In this document: one piece after another, positions 1 to 8,811 of the stretch | Numbering within the stretch: position 1 is the stretch's first letter | How the letters are laid out: every line of letters starts with the position of its first letter | Assembly (NCBI GenBank): GCA_035548835.1 | Contig: DASZSB010000110.1 | Location: 1-64,000, forward strand | Reading direction: 5' to 3' | DNA length: 64,000 nucleotides | From: FEN-1219 sp035548835 | GTDB lineage: Bacteria > Pseudomonadota > Gammaproteobacteria > Steroidobacterales > Rariloculaceae | Translations under genes and position numbers: made by a program | The notes under the pieces: model-generated | The model's input: the letters and a program-made list of their open reading frames with translations, nothing else | Told to the model about the DNA's origin: nothing | Database searches by the model: none

Positions 1-1
1 G

Positions 2-382
2 GTAGTGCAGGGCGGGTTGTCGTTGACCGCGGCCGGCCTCGTTCTGCTCGCGTTGGCACCGCTCGATCTCGTGAGCTTCTACTCGGCCGGCGCCGTGATC
101 GGGTTTGGCCTGTCCGCGCTGCTCGGCGCGCCGCTGCGCTACATCACGCTGCAGGAATCCGGCGACGAGCGGCGGGGTTCGGGCCAGGGACTGCTGACGC
201 TGTGCGTCAGCATCGGCCAGCTGGTCGGCTCGGCGTTGATCGGCGGCGTCGTCGGCTCGGCGGCGGACGCGCTCGGTGGCTACCGGCACGCGTTGCTCGC
301 CGTGAGCGCCGTCTGTGCGCTCGCGTTGCTGCTCAGCGTCGCGCTGCGCGGTAGAGTGGGCTACCGGCACGCCGCCGGGTGA
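2..382 (+). CDS. MFS transporter, C-terminal part (5' end outside window)
   Basis: The open frame runs in from the left edge, so only about 125 C-terminal residues are visible. They form three to four hydrophobic helices with short polar loops (for example the segments beginning GLSLTAAGLVLLAL and ALLAVSAVCALALLLS). A Gly/Ser-rich helix, QLVGSALIGGVVGSAADALGG, looks like the late helices of a 12-14 helix major facilitator drug/proton antiporter. Family membership is judged from composition and helix pattern; substrate cannot be told. The stop lies 37 bases before rpe, so the two could share a transcript. Confidence 0.6.
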   Translation, partial: VVQGGLSLTAAGLVLLALAPLDLVSFYSAGAVIGFGLSALLGAPLRYITLQESGDERRGSGQGLLTLCVSIGQLVGSALIGGVVGSAADALGGYRHALLAVSAVCALALLLSVALRGRVGYRHAAG

Positions 383-419
383 AAGCGTCCTTCGTTCGGC
401 CACGGCCCTCGGAGCCCCC

Positions 420-1091
420 ATGCGTGATTCCTGGATAGCCCCTTCGATCCTGTCGGCCAACTTCGCCAAGCTCGGCGAAGAGGTGGACGCCGTGGTGGCC
501 GCGGGCGCGGACCTGATTCACTTCGACGTCATGGACAATCACTACGTCCCGAATCTCACGATCGGCCCGCTGGTCTGCGAGGCGTTGCGCAAGCACGGCG
601 TGAAGGCACCGATCGATGTGCACCTCATGGTCAAGCCCGTGGACCGCATCATCCCGGATTTCGCTGCCGCGGGTGCCACGTACATCAGCATTCATCCCGA
701 GGCAACCGAGCACCTCGACCGTTCGCTGCAGCTGATTCGCGAGCTCGGCTGCCGCAGCGGGGTGGTGCTGAACCCCGCCACGCCGCTCGTGTGGCTCGAT
801 CACGTGCTCGACAAGGTCGACCTGGTGCTGTTGATGTCGGTCAACCCCGGTTTCGGCGGGCAGCAGTTCATCGAGACCACGCTGCCCAAGATCCGCGCCG
901 TGCGCGAGCGCATCGACCGCGCAGGCCGTGCGATCCGGCTCGAGGTCGACGGCGGCGTCAAGGTGGCCAACATCGGCGGGATCGCCGCTGCCGGCGCCGA
1001 CACGTTCGTGGCTGGCTCCGCCATCTTCGGCGCGCCCGACTACAAGGCGACGATCGCCGCCATGCGCCGCGAGATCGCCGCCGCCCGCTGA
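420..1091 (+). CDS. rpe: Ribulose-phosphate 3-epimerase
   Basis: Interconverts D-ribulose 5-phosphate and D-xylulose 5-phosphate in the cytosolic pentose phosphate pathway. The 223-residue product has the usual family length. Hallmarks are the N-terminal IAPSILSANFAKLGEE, the metal-binding HFDVMDNHYVPN block near residues 34-45, HLMV, the phosphate-loop block MSVNPGFGGQ and the late DGGVK. The ATG at 420 is chosen because it places IAPSILSA at residue 6, as in known Rpe; the frame stays open upstream but without family sequence. It sits between a transporter end and thrA on the same strand. Confidence 0.95.
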   Translation: MRDSWIAPSILSANFAKLGEEVDAVVAAGADLIHFDVMDNHYVPNLTIGPLVCEALRKHGVKAPIDVHLMVKPVDRIIPDFAAAGATYISIHPEATEHLDRSLQLIRELGCRSGVVLNPATPLVWLDHVLDKVDLVLLMSVNPGFGGQQFIETTLPKIRAVRERIDRAGRAIRLEVDGGVKVANIGGIAAAGADTFVAGSAIFGAPDYKATIAAMRREIAAAR

Positions 1092-1214
1092 CCTCCGGCG
1101 AACCCGATCTGCCGAGCGTCGCCACTCGCATCCGCGAGCCGTTCTGCTATGCTCGCGGCCGCCGAAAACCCCTTGGTTGCTCGGCCATTGCGCGAAACCT
1201 CTAGAGGCCCATTC

Positions 1215-3689
1215 ATGACCTGGACTGTGCACAAGTTTGGCGGCACCAGCGTCGCCGACGCGAGCTGTATTCGCCGCGTTGCGGACATCATCGGCGGCGA
1301 GAAACGCGGCAACCTGGGTGTCGTCGTCTCGGCCATGAAGGGAGTCACGGACGATCTGCTCGGTCTCATCGAGAAGGCCGTGCGCCGGGAGCCCGTCGAG
1401 CCGACGCTGAAGGCGCTGCGTGCCCGGCACGAGAAGGCCTGCGTCGAGCTGCTGGGTGCGGCCGGCGCGAAGCCCGTGCTGGCCGAGTTCGATCGCGAGC
1501 TTGCGGACATCGAGAGCATCCTGAAGGCCCTGTCGCTGGTGCGCGCGGCTTCGCATCGCAGCCGCGACCTGGTCTCGGGTTTCGGCGAGATCTGGTCGGC
1601 GCGGCAGATCGCGGCGTTCTTCAAGAAGGAGTTCGGCAAGACGCGCGACGTCATGTTCGTCAACGCGCGCGACGTGCTCGTGATCGAGCAGAGCGAGATG
1701 GGCCCGGTCGTGGCCTGGGACGCGTCGCGGCCGAAGCTCGCGGCCGCGATCCCGAGCGGCTTCAGCGGAGTCGCGGTCATCACGGGCTTCGTCGCGTCGG
1801 ATCGTGACGGACTGCCCACCACGCTTGGCCGCAACGGCAGCGACTACTCGGCTTCGATCTTCGGCGCGCTACTCGACGCCGACGAGGTCCACATCTGGAC
1901 CGACGTCGACGGCGTCATGAGCGGCGACCCGCGGCGGGTGCCCGAGGCCAAGATCATCGACGAGATGTCGTACAGCGAAGCCATGGAGCTCGCGTACTTC
2001 GGCGCCAAGGTCATTCATCCGCAGACGATGGCGCCGGCCGTAGGCCGCGGAATTCCGATCTGGATCCGCAACACGTTCAATCCCACGCATCCGGGCACGA
2101 AGATCTCGGCGACCTCGGGGCATCGCGGCGCGGCCGTGAAGGGCATCAGCGGCGTCGACGGCGTCGCGCTCGTGAATCTCGAGGGCGCCGGCATGATCGG
2201 CGTCCCGGGCACGGCCGACCGGCTGTTCGGTGCGCTGCGCGAAGCCGGCGTGTCCGTCATGCTGATCTCGCAGGGCAGCTCGGAGCACTCGATCTGCTTC
2301 GCGGTGCGCGACGACGTGGCCGAGAACGTCCGCAAGGTCGTGGAGCGCGCGTTCGCCGTCGAGCTGAACGAGGGCCAGGTGCAGCGCGTGGGCGTAACGC
2401 GCAACTGCGCGATCGTGGCCGTCGTCGGCGACGACATGGCCGGCATGCCCGGCAGCGCTGGGCGGTTTTTCGGTACGCTCGGTCAGGCCGGCATCAACGT
2501 GCGGGCGATCGCGCAGGGCTCGTCCGAGCGCAACATCTCGGCGGTCATCGACGCGAAGGACGTCACGCGCGCGATCCGCGCCGTGCACAGCAGCTTCTAT
2601 CTTTCGGCCAAGACGGTTTCGATCGGCGTGCTGGGCCCGGGCCTCGTGGGCGGCACGCTGCTCGATCAGATCGCGAGCGCACTGCCGCAGCTGCGCGAGA
2701 AGTTCAATCTCGATCTGCGCGTGCGCGCGATCGGCTCCAGCAAGAAGATGCTGCTCGACGAGCAGCGCATCGATCTGAAGCAATGGCGCGACGCGCTCAA
2801 GAAGGGCGTCGCCATGGATACCGACAAACTGATCGACCACGTGCAGGCGGACTACCTGCCGCACTCGGTGATCATCGATTGCAGCGCGAGCCAGGCCGTG
2901 GCCGATCGCTATGCAGAGTGGCTGAAGCGTGGCATCCACGTGATCACGCCGAACAAGCGCGCACACAGCGGCCCGATGACGTACTATCAGGATCTGAAGC
3001 GGCTCTCGCGCGGCGCCCGCACGCATTTCCTGTACGAAGCCACCGTCGGCGCCGGTCTGCCAGTGATCCAGACGCTGAAGGACCTGGTGGAGACGGGCGA
3101 CGAGATCCGCAGCATCAGCGGCATCTTCTCCGGCACGCTGGCGTATCTGTTCAACGTGTTCGACGGCACGAAGCCGTTCTCCGAGATCGTGCGCGACGCG
3201 AAGGCGCGCGGCTACACCGAGCCCGATCCGCGCGACGACCTGTCGGGCACGGACGTGGCGCGCAAGGCCGTGATCCTGGCGCGCGAGGCGGGCCTCTCGC
3301 TCGAGCTCACGGACATCGCCGTCGAGAGCCTGGTGCCGGCCGCGCTCGCGAAGGCGTCGGTCGACGAGTTCATGAAGCGGCTGCCGGACTTCGACGCGCC
3401 GATGGCGGAGCGCGTCGCTGCGGCGAAGAAGCAGGGCAAGGTGCTGCGCTACGTCGCGAACATCGACGTCGGCGCGAAGACCGCGAAAGTCGGCCTCGAG
3501 GCGTTCGCGCCGAGCCATCCGTTCGCGAACATCAGCCTCACGGACAACATCGTGCAATTCGTGACGGGTCGCTACTGCGACAACCCGCTGATCGTCCGCG
3601 GCCCGGGCGCCGGGCCGGCCGTGACGGCGGGCGGCATCTTCGCGGATCTGTTGCGCCTCTGTAGCATGTTGAGCGGCAATCAGGACTGA
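1215..3689 (+). CDS. thrA: Bifunctional aspartate kinase / homoserine dehydrogenase
   Basis: Catalyses the first (aspartate phosphorylation) and third (aspartate semialdehyde reduction) steps toward threonine and methionine. The product is 824 residues, close to E. coli ThrA (820). The kinase motif KFGGTS is at residues 7-12. Two ACT-type regulatory segments follow (SVMLISQGSSEHSI and INVRAIAQGSSERNI), then a homoserine dehydrogenase domain from about residue 465 with a Rossmann start (IGVLGPGLVGG) and the catalytic region PDPRDDLSGTDVARK. The ATG at 1215 has AGAGG eight bases upstream; an earlier in-frame start at 1149 would add 22 unconserved residues. The two ACT blocks imply threonine feedback inhibition (known for the family). 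Confidence 0.95.
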   Translation: MTWTVHKFGGTSVADASCIRRVADIIGGEKRGNLGVVVSAMKGVTDDLLGLIEKAVRREPVEPTLKALRARHEKACVELLGAAGAKPVLAEFDRELADIESILKALSLVRAASHRSRDLVSGFGEIWSARQIAAFFKKEFGKTRDVMFVNARDVLVIEQSEMGPVVAWDASRPKLAAAIPSGFSGVAVITGFVASDRDGLPTTLGRNGSDYSASIFGALLDADEVHIWTDVDGVMSGDPRRVPEAKIIDEMSYSEAMELAYFGAKVIHPQTMAPAVGRGIPIWIRNTFNPTHPGTKISATSGHRGAAVKGISGVDGVALVNLEGAGMIGVPGTADRLFGALREAGVSVMLISQGSSEHSICFAVRDDVAENVRKVVERAFAVELNEGQVQRVGVTRNCAIVAVVGDDMAGMPGSAGRFFGTLGQAGINVRAIAQGSSERNISAVIDAKDVTRAIRAVHSSFYLSAKTVSIGVLGPGLVGGTLLDQIASALPQLREKFNLDLRVRAIGSSKKMLLDEQRIDLKQWRDALKKGVAMDTDKLIDHVQADYLPHSVIIDCSASQAVADRYAEWLKRGIHVITPNKRAHSGPMTYYQDLKRLSRGARTHFLYEATVGAGLPVIQTLKDLVETGDEIRSISGIFSGTLAYLFNVFDGTKPFSEIVRDAKARGYTEPDPRDDLSGTDVARKAVILAREAGLSLELTDIAVESLVPAALAKASVDEFMKRLPDFDAPMAERVAAAKKQGKVLRYVANIDVGAKTAKVGLEAFAPSHPFANISLTDNIVQFVTGRYCDNPLIVRGPGAGPAVTAGGIFADLLRLCSMLSGNQD

Positions 3690-3706
3690 AGACACGGACG
3701 GGACCG

Positions 3707-5014
3707 ATGCGCTATTCGAGCACCCGCGGCGGTGGTGAGACCGACCTCGTCGACGCCGTCATGCGCGGCCTGGCGAAGGACGGCGGGCTGTTCGTGCCGG
3801 ACGAGCTGCCGCGCTTCTCCGCGAAGGACTTCCGCGGCGAGACGCTGGCCGAGATCTCGACGGAGCTGCTGACGCCCTTCTTCGCCGGCTCCGGGCTCGA
3901 GTCCGAGCTCGCTGCGATCTGCCGCGACGCTTTCGATTTCCCCGTGCCGCTACGGCCGTTGATCGAGGCGCAGGGCCAGCTGTCCGTGCTCGAGCTGTTC
4001 CATGGGCCGACGGCGGCCTTCAAGGACGTCGGCGCGCGGTTCCTGGCCGCCGTCATGGAGCGGGCGTTGCCGCGGTTTGCGGATCGGCGGCCGCTGACGA
4101 TCCTCGTCGCCACGTCGGGCGATACGGGCGGGGCGGTCGCCGCGGCGTTTCACCGCCGCAAGGGCATCCGCGTCGGCGTGCTGTTCCCGAAGGGGCAGGT
4201 ATCGCCGCGGCAGCAGCACCAGCTGACCTGCTGGGGCGACAACATCCGCGCGTTCGAGGTCGAAGGCTCGTTCGACGATTGCCAGGCGCTCGTCAAGGCT
4301 GCGTTCCAGGACGCGGACACCAGTCGCCACCACCGCCTCAGCGCGGCCAACAGCATCAACATCGGCCGGCTGTTGCCGCAGGCGTGCTACCACGCCGCGG
4401 CGAGTCTCTGGCACTGGCGCAGGCACGGCACGTCTGCGAGCTCGATCGTGCCGACCGGCAACCTCGGCAACGGCATGGCGTGCGTCTGGGCGCGCGCCAT
4501 GGGCTTGCCGATCGGCGAGATCGTGCTGGCCGTGAATGCGAACCGCACGATTCCGGACTTCCTGGCCACCGGCCAGTGGCAGCCGCGACCCAGCACGCCG
4601 ACGCTGGCGTCCGCCATGGACGTCGGCAACCCGAGCAACATGGAGCGGCTGCGTGCGCTGCTGCCGGATTTCGGCGAGCTGCGAAGCGCGGTCGAGGCGT
4701 ACCCGGTCGACGATGACGCCATCCGGGCGCAGATCGCCAAGGACTATGGCCGCTACGGTCAGGTCTGGTGCCCGCATACGGCGACCGCGTTCTGGGTGTA
4801 CGACCATCTGCCCGCGGCGCGACGCGTAGGCCACCCCTGGATCGTCTCGGCCACGGCGCATCCCGCGAAGTTCGAGAGTATCGTCGAGCCGGTGATCGGG
4901 CGCGCCGTGCCAGTGCCGCCGGCGCTGGCCGAGCTGCTGCAACGGCCGACGGCCAGCACGCCGTTGAAGCCGGAGCTGCCGCGTCTCGTGAGTGAGCTCG
5001 ACGCGTGGAAATAG
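3707..5014 (+). CDS. thrC: Threonine synthase
   Basis: PLP-dependent conversion of O-phosphohomoserine to threonine. The 435-residue length fits the enterobacterial-type enzyme. The N-terminal block RYSSTRGG and the PLP lysine in HGPTAAFKDVGARF (K106) are present, as is the phosphate-cradle block ATSGDTGGA. It starts 17 bases after thrA and almost certainly shares its transcript. The usual homoserine kinase gene (thrB) is absent between thrA and thrC, so the substrate must come from a kinase encoded elsewhere. Confidence 0.95.
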   Translation: MRYSSTRGGGETDLVDAVMRGLAKDGGLFVPDELPRFSAKDFRGETLAEISTELLTPFFAGSGLESELAAICRDAFDFPVPLRPLIEAQGQLSVLELFHGPTAAFKDVGARFLAAVMERALPRFADRRPLTILVATSGDTGGAVAAAFHRRKGIRVGVLFPKGQVSPRQQHQLTCWGDNIRAFEVEGSFDDCQALVKAAFQDADTSRHHRLSAANSINIGRLLPQACYHAAASLWHWRRHGTSASSIVPTGNLGNGMACVWARAMGLPIGEIVLAVNANRTIPDFLATGQWQPRPSTPTLASAMDVGNPSNMERLRALLPDFGELRSAVEAYPVDDDAIRAQIAKDYGRYGQVWCPHTATAFWVYDHLPAARRVGHPWIVSATAHPAKFESIVEPVIGRAVPVPPALAELLQRPTASTPLKPELPRLVSELDAWK

Positions 5015-5050
5015 TCGTTCTGGAACAGGGACGTAGAAGACCATCCGAAC

Positions 5051-5635
5051 GTGAAGTCTGAATACTGGATACTGCTCGGCGGCGTCCTGGTCGTGGCGCT
5101 CGCCGGAATCGTTGCATGGCGCCTCTGGGGCCGGCGCGGCCGGCTCACGCTTTCGGAAGTGCTGGCGACGGTCGCGATCGACCGTGTGCACGACGTGCTT
5201 GTGCCCGACGGCATGGGCGGGCACATCCAGGTCGAGCACCTGCTTCTGACGGGTGGCGGGTTGCTCGTGATCGACGTCAAGGCGTTCGAGGGCACGATCT
5301 TCGCCAGCGAGCGCATGGCCGAGTGGACCGTGATCGGCAAGAAGGGCAGGTTCACGTTCCCGAACCCGCTCGGCACGTTGTACGACCGCGTGGCGGCGCT
5401 GAAACAGCTGGTCCGCGACGTGCCCGTGACCGGGCTCGTGTTGTTCGACGAGCGCGCGGACTTCAGCAAGGGACGTCCGCGCGACGTGCTGTCGCCCGCG
5501 GAGCTCATCGAACGCTTCGCGCGTCCGGAGAAGGCCGACCTCGAACGCCTGCTCGTCGCGTTCGCGCCCCACTGGGAGCGCGTGAAGAGCGCCACGGAGC
5601 CGGTGCCGGGCGGCTCGGCTCGCGGAGCCCTCTAG
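5051..5635 (+). CDS. NERD domain membrane-anchored protein
   Basis: A 194-residue protein with one N-terminal membrane helix (about residues 7-24) followed by a basic stretch, then a NERD (nuclease-related) domain. The signature IQVEHLLLTGGGLLVIDVKAF corresponds to the conserved hxDHhhlsxxGhhhIdvKxh core, in which the Asp-x-Lys pair resembles endonuclease-type active sites. Reported functions of NERD proteins are mostly predicted nucleic-acid processing. The GTG start at 5051 is the first start giving the full transmembrane segment; the ribosome site is weak. Its stop overlaps the convergent tatD stop by two bases. Confidence 0.75.
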   Translation: MKSEYWILLGGVLVVALAGIVAWRLWGRRGRLTLSEVLATVAIDRVHDVLVPDGMGGHIQVEHLLLTGGGLLVIDVKAFEGTIFASERMAEWTVIGKKGRFTFPNPLGTLYDRVAALKQLVRDVPVTGLVLFDERADFSKGRPRDVLSPAELIERFARPEKADLERLLVAFAPHWERVKSATEPVPGGSARGAL

Positions 5636-6423
5636 CGCAACCCGAACAGCCGCTCGGCGTTCGCCGTCGTGGCGGCGGCCACTTCCTCGGGTGAGCGGCC
5701 GAGACCCGCGGCAACGCGCTCCAGAATGTGAGCCAGGAACGCGGGCTCGTTGCGACGTCCGCGCGGTTGAGGCACGAGATCCCGCGGCACGAGATACGGT
5801 GCGTCCGTCTCGATCAGCACCCGGTCGAGCGGGATCCTTGGCAGCGCCTCGCGCAGCTTCGCTCCGCGGCGCTCGTCGCAGACCCAGCCGGTGATGCCGA
5901 CGTAGAGGTCGAGGTCGAGATACGCGGCGAGCTCCTCGACGCCGCCCGTGAAGCAGTGCGCCACGCCGCCCACGAGCCGCGAGCGCCGCGGCGCCAGGAT
6001 CTCCAGGAACTCGGCGTGCGCGTCGCGTTCGTGCAGGAACACGGGCTTGCGGATCTCTGCCGCGAGCTCGAGCTGCGTAGCGAACGCATGGCGCTGGTCC
6101 GCACGTGGCGAGAAGTCGCGAAAGAAGTCGAGGCCGCATTCGCCGACCGCCACCACGGCCGGATTCGCGAGCAGCGCGCGCAGCGCCGCGCTGGTGTGTC
6201 CGTCGAGCTCGCGCGCGTGGTGCGGGTGAACGCCGGCGGTGGAGAAGAGCGTGCCGGGATGTGCGGCGCAGAGCTCCAGCGCCTGCGCGCTGCTCGTGAC
6301 GGAAGTGCCCGTGACGATGAGGCGCGACACGCCGGCCGCCGCGGCGCGCTCGAGCACGGCGGCGCGATCCGCGTCGAAGCTGTCGTGCGTCAGGTTGGCG
6401 CCGATGTCGATCAGGGCGAGCAT
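5632..6423 (-). CDS. tatD: TatD family metal-dependent hydrolase
   Basis: TIM-barrel metal-dependent deoxyribonuclease of the TatD group, 263 residues. The N-terminus LALIDIGANLTHDSFD resembles true TatD rather than the YcfH/YjjV paralogues. Metal and catalytic segments are visible in order: AGVHPHHA, GECGLDFFRD, FLHERDAH, GGVAHCFTGG and IETDAPYL. The ATG at 6423 is preferred over longer in-frame starts because family sequence begins there. The family is known for 3'-5' DNase activity and quality-control roles. It is convergent with the NERD gene, with overlapping stop codons. Confidence 0.9.
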   Translation of the reverse strand: MLALIDIGANLTHDSFDADRAAVLERAAAAGVSRLIVTGTSVTSSAQALELCAAHPGTLFSTAGVHPHHARELDGHTSAALRALLANPAVVAVGECGLDFFRDFSPRADQRHAFATQLELAAEIRKPVFLHERDAHAEFLEILAPRRSRLVGGVAHCFTGGVEELAAYLDLDLYVGITGWVCDERRGAKLREALPRIPLDRVLIETDAPYLVPRDLVPQPRGRRNEPAFLAHILERVAAGLGRSPEEVAAATTANAERLFGLR

Positions 6424-6657
6424 GTCGGCGCGGATTGTGACGAGACGCGAGGAGGCGTTCAACACCGAGCGACGACCTCGCGCGCGGGCCGCTCGGTCGT
6501 CCGCCGACGAAGCGAACGCGCGCTGCCATCGCGACCGTGCGGTGCTGCGAGGTGCGCAGCCGAAAGCGCGGGAGCGCACGAGGTGCCATTGGACGCTGTT
6601 GCGTTCCCGCGTTCGCTGAGGTTCGATAGGCGCCGAGCCTGCGCGGTCTCACGGTCA

Positions 6658-7422
6658 ATGGCGGAACAGCTCGGACTCTTCGACTCTCGGTGGCTGCAGC
6701 CCGCGGACGCTGCGGCGCCACCCCTGTGCGTGCGCGAGAGCCGGCGGGCGCGTCGTCTCACGTTGCGGGTACTGCCGCCGTACACGCTGGAGCTCGTCGT
6801 GCCGCGCGGCACGCCGGCCGCGCGCGTGGCGTCGTTCGTCCATGAGCATCGCCACTGGATCGAGCGTGCGCGGCGCGAAATCGCGGCCCACTATCCGCTC
6901 GCCGAACAGCGCCTGCCCACACGCGTCGCGTTGCGCGCCATCGACCAGGCCTGGACCGTGCGTTACGAGCAACACGCCCGGGCGCCGGCACGGGTGCGCA
7001 CGCTCGGCGAGGTGCTGGAAGTGCGCACTCGCGACACCGGCCCTCGCGACGCCGAGGCGGCACTTCGGGCGTGGCTGTGTGACCTGGCCCACTACCACTT
7101 GACCCCGTGGGTGCTGCGAGAGGCCGTGCTCGTCGACAGGCGGCCGAGCCGCGTGCAGGTGCGCCTGCAACGCACGCGCTGGGGCAGTTGCTCGAGCTCG
7201 GGCACGCTGAGCCTGAACGCGGCGCTGCTGTTCCTCGATCCCGCCGTCGTGCGGTATCTGCTGATCCACGAGCTGTGCCACCTGATCTCCCTGAATCACT
7301 CGCGAAAGTTCTGGACGGCCGTCGCGCGGTACGAGCCGGATTTCGAGGTGCTCGATCGGCGGCTAACCGCAGCATGGGCGGACATTCCGCTCTGGGCGCA
7401 CCCGGACGCGCGGCGGCGATAG
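6658..7422 (+). CDS. YgjP-like (M48/DUF45) metallopeptidase
   Basis: A 254-residue soluble protein of the YgjP/SprT-like DUF45 family. The zinc site is complete: H204-E205-x-x-H208 in LLIHELCHLI, with the third ligand H214 in SLNHSRKFW. It is preceded by the family segment RTRWGSCSSSGTLSLN. The N-terminal half carries the RRARRLTLRVLPPYTLELVVP strand region typical of the family. The ATG at 6658 is the best-supported start; the frame stays open far upstream over the tatD promoter without family sequence. Cellular substrate is unknown. The next gene follows after 3 bases, so the two are likely co-transcribed. Confidence 0.85.
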   Translation: MAEQLGLFDSRWLQPADAAAPPLCVRESRRARRLTLRVLPPYTLELVVPRGTPAARVASFVHEHRHWIERARREIAAHYPLAEQRLPTRVALRAIDQAWTVRYEQHARAPARVRTLGEVLEVRTRDTGPRDAEAALRAWLCDLAHYHLTPWVLREAVLVDRRPSRVQVRLQRTRWGSCSSSGTLSLNAALLFLDPAVVRYLLIHELCHLISLNHSRKFWTAVARYEPDFEVLDRRLTAAWADIPLWAHPDARRR

Positions 7423-7425
7423 CGC

Positions 7426-8460
7426 ATGGCCGACGTTCGTTTCGGTACGCTCGCGAATTCGACCGTAATCGTCACGGCGGTCGTGTACGGGGTGTTGCTG
7501 CAGCTCGCGGGCGGTGCAGGGATCGCCGGCATCCTCCTCCGAATCATGGTGACGCTGTCGCTCTGGCGTTACGCCTACGCCGTGCTGCGTCACGTCGCGA
7601 GCGGCTGGCAGAATTTCCCGCCGCCGGAAATCGAGTCGATGAACATCTTCGGCGGCGGCTTCACGGTGATCCTGCACTCCTTGTTGTTCGTGCTGGCGCT
7701 GTTCTTCCTCGCGACGACACCGTTCATGCAGGGAGCGTGGCGGTGGATTCTGCTGCTCGCAGTGCTCGCGATCTTTCCCGCGTCCGCGGCGATCATGGCC
7801 ATGACGCGGAATGCGGCGGCCGCGCTCAATCCCGTGGTGCTCACGGGCTTCGTGCGCGACCTCGGGGGCGACTACCTGAAGCTGCTGGGCGTGAGCCTGC
7901 TGCTCGGCGTTCTGCTCGTGCTCACGAGCGAAGTCGCGGCGCGATGGTGGTACCTCGGCGCCGCCGGAGAGGCGATGAGCGTGTGGACCGTGCTGGCCCT
8001 GTTCCTGGCCACGGGTGCCACGCTGCGCGCGCACCGCGACGATTTCGACCTGCTCGAAGCGCTCGACGACAACGACGCACGCGAGACGCGCCGTCGTCAC
8101 GCGGACTGGCAGAAGACGCTCGATCTCGCCTACGGCTCGGTGCGCAGTGGCCTCGTGGCGCAGGCGTATCGCACCGTCAAGGAGCTCATCGCGCGCGAGG
8201 GTGAGAGCCTCGAGGTGTACCAGTGGGCGTTCAACGGCATGCTGGAATGGGACCCGCCCGAGCATGCCGCAATGCTCGGCGAGCGCTTCGCGCAGCGGCT
8301 CTGGGAAGAGGGCCGCAAGGTCGACGCGATGGAGCTCACGCAGCGCTGCCGCAAGCTGTCGCCGAAGTTCGCGCCACCCGCAGCGTTTACTGCGCAGCTC
8401 GCGGAGTACGCGCGCTCGATCGGCCGTCACCGTCTGGCGGACGAGCTCAGCGGTCGTTGA
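7426..8460 (+). CDS. Conserved multi-spanning membrane protein, unknown function
   Basis: A 344-residue protein with about six predicted helices in residues 12-205, followed by a soluble, charged, helical C-terminal region of about 140 residues. The C-terminal part (segments such as AYRTVKELIAREGESLEVYQWAF) looks like helical-repeat sequence, possibly TPR-like. I do not recognise an established family with certainty; it resembles integral membrane proteins of unknown function in Xanthomonadales-type genomes. It starts 3 bases after the YgjP-like gene. Function cannot be assigned. Confidence 0.6.
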   Translation: MADVRFGTLANSTVIVTAVVYGVLLQLAGGAGIAGILLRIMVTLSLWRYAYAVLRHVASGWQNFPPPEIESMNIFGGGFTVILHSLLFVLALFFLATTPFMQGAWRWILLLAVLAIFPASAAIMAMTRNAAAALNPVVLTGFVRDLGGDYLKLLGVSLLLGVLLVLTSEVAARWWYLGAAGEAMSVWTVLALFLATGATLRAHRDDFDLLEALDDNDARETRRRHADWQKTLDLAYGSVRSGLVAQAYRTVKELIAREGESLEVYQWAFNGMLEWDPPEHAAMLGERFAQRLWEEGRKVDAMELTQRCRKLSPKFAPPAAFTAQLAEYARSIGRHRLADELSGR

Positions 8461-8640
8461 GCGCGGCGTCGGGGTCGCCGATGACCGGCCGCGGCGTATC
8501 GCATGAACGGGTCGGTGTCGCTCCATGGCGACTCCGCGTTTTACCTGCGGTCTGTCTTTGGCGACAGATGGACCGTGCCCGACGACCGTTGGTAGCGTGC
8601 ACGGACGACGTCAGCAGGATACCCACGCACACAACGCTCA
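8461..8640. other. Intergenic region upstream of the c-di-GMP riboswitch
   Basis: About 180 bases with no convincing gene. There is a small inverted repeat, CTGTC at 8552 and GACAG at 8562, which could be a weak transcript end for the membrane-protein gene. The promoter of the riboswitch transcript should lie here, but I cannot point to good -35/-10 elements. Confidence 0.4.
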
Positions 8641-8721
8641 GCGACTGACAAGGGCAAACCGATCGCGAGGTCGGGACGCAAAGCTTCCGGTCTCGTCGAC
8701 GAGACAGCGGGGTTGCCGGTC
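8641..8721 (+). promoter_or_regulatory. Cyclic-di-GMP-I (GEMM) riboswitch
   Basis: The conserved aptamer blocks occur in order and with correct spacing. GGGCAAACC (8652-8660) is followed by a first hairpin closed by a GCGA (GNRA) tetraloop at 8665-8668. Then come GGGACGCAAAGC (8673-8684), a short second hairpin made of the perfect palindrome GTCTCGTCGACGAGAC (8690-8705), and the closing block GCGGGGTTGCCG (8707-8718). These match the Vc2-type class I aptamer known to bind c-di-GMP. The second arm is shorter than in Vc2. It lies about 90 bases before a surface-type lipoprotein gene. An 11-base palindrome, GGAACGGTTCC, directly follows (8722-8732) and may belong to the expression platform; no U tract is visible, so translational control is more likely. 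Confidence 0.93.
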
Positions 8722-8811
8722 GGAACGGTTCCACCGCTCTGCTTCTGGCCATGGTTCGTCCCGGACTCTCGCAGCTTCGCCCTCGATCGCGTAGCAGTGA
8801 GGAGCTCAGGG

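Noticed and set aside
3950..6721. Minus-strand open frame across thrC, the NERD gene and tatD
   Set aside because: It overlaps three recognisable genes, including tatD in another frame, and has no recognisable domain.
8552..8566. CTGTC/GACAG hairpin as strong terminator
   Set aside because: Only five base pairs and no U tract, so I kept it as a weak possibility in the intergenic note.
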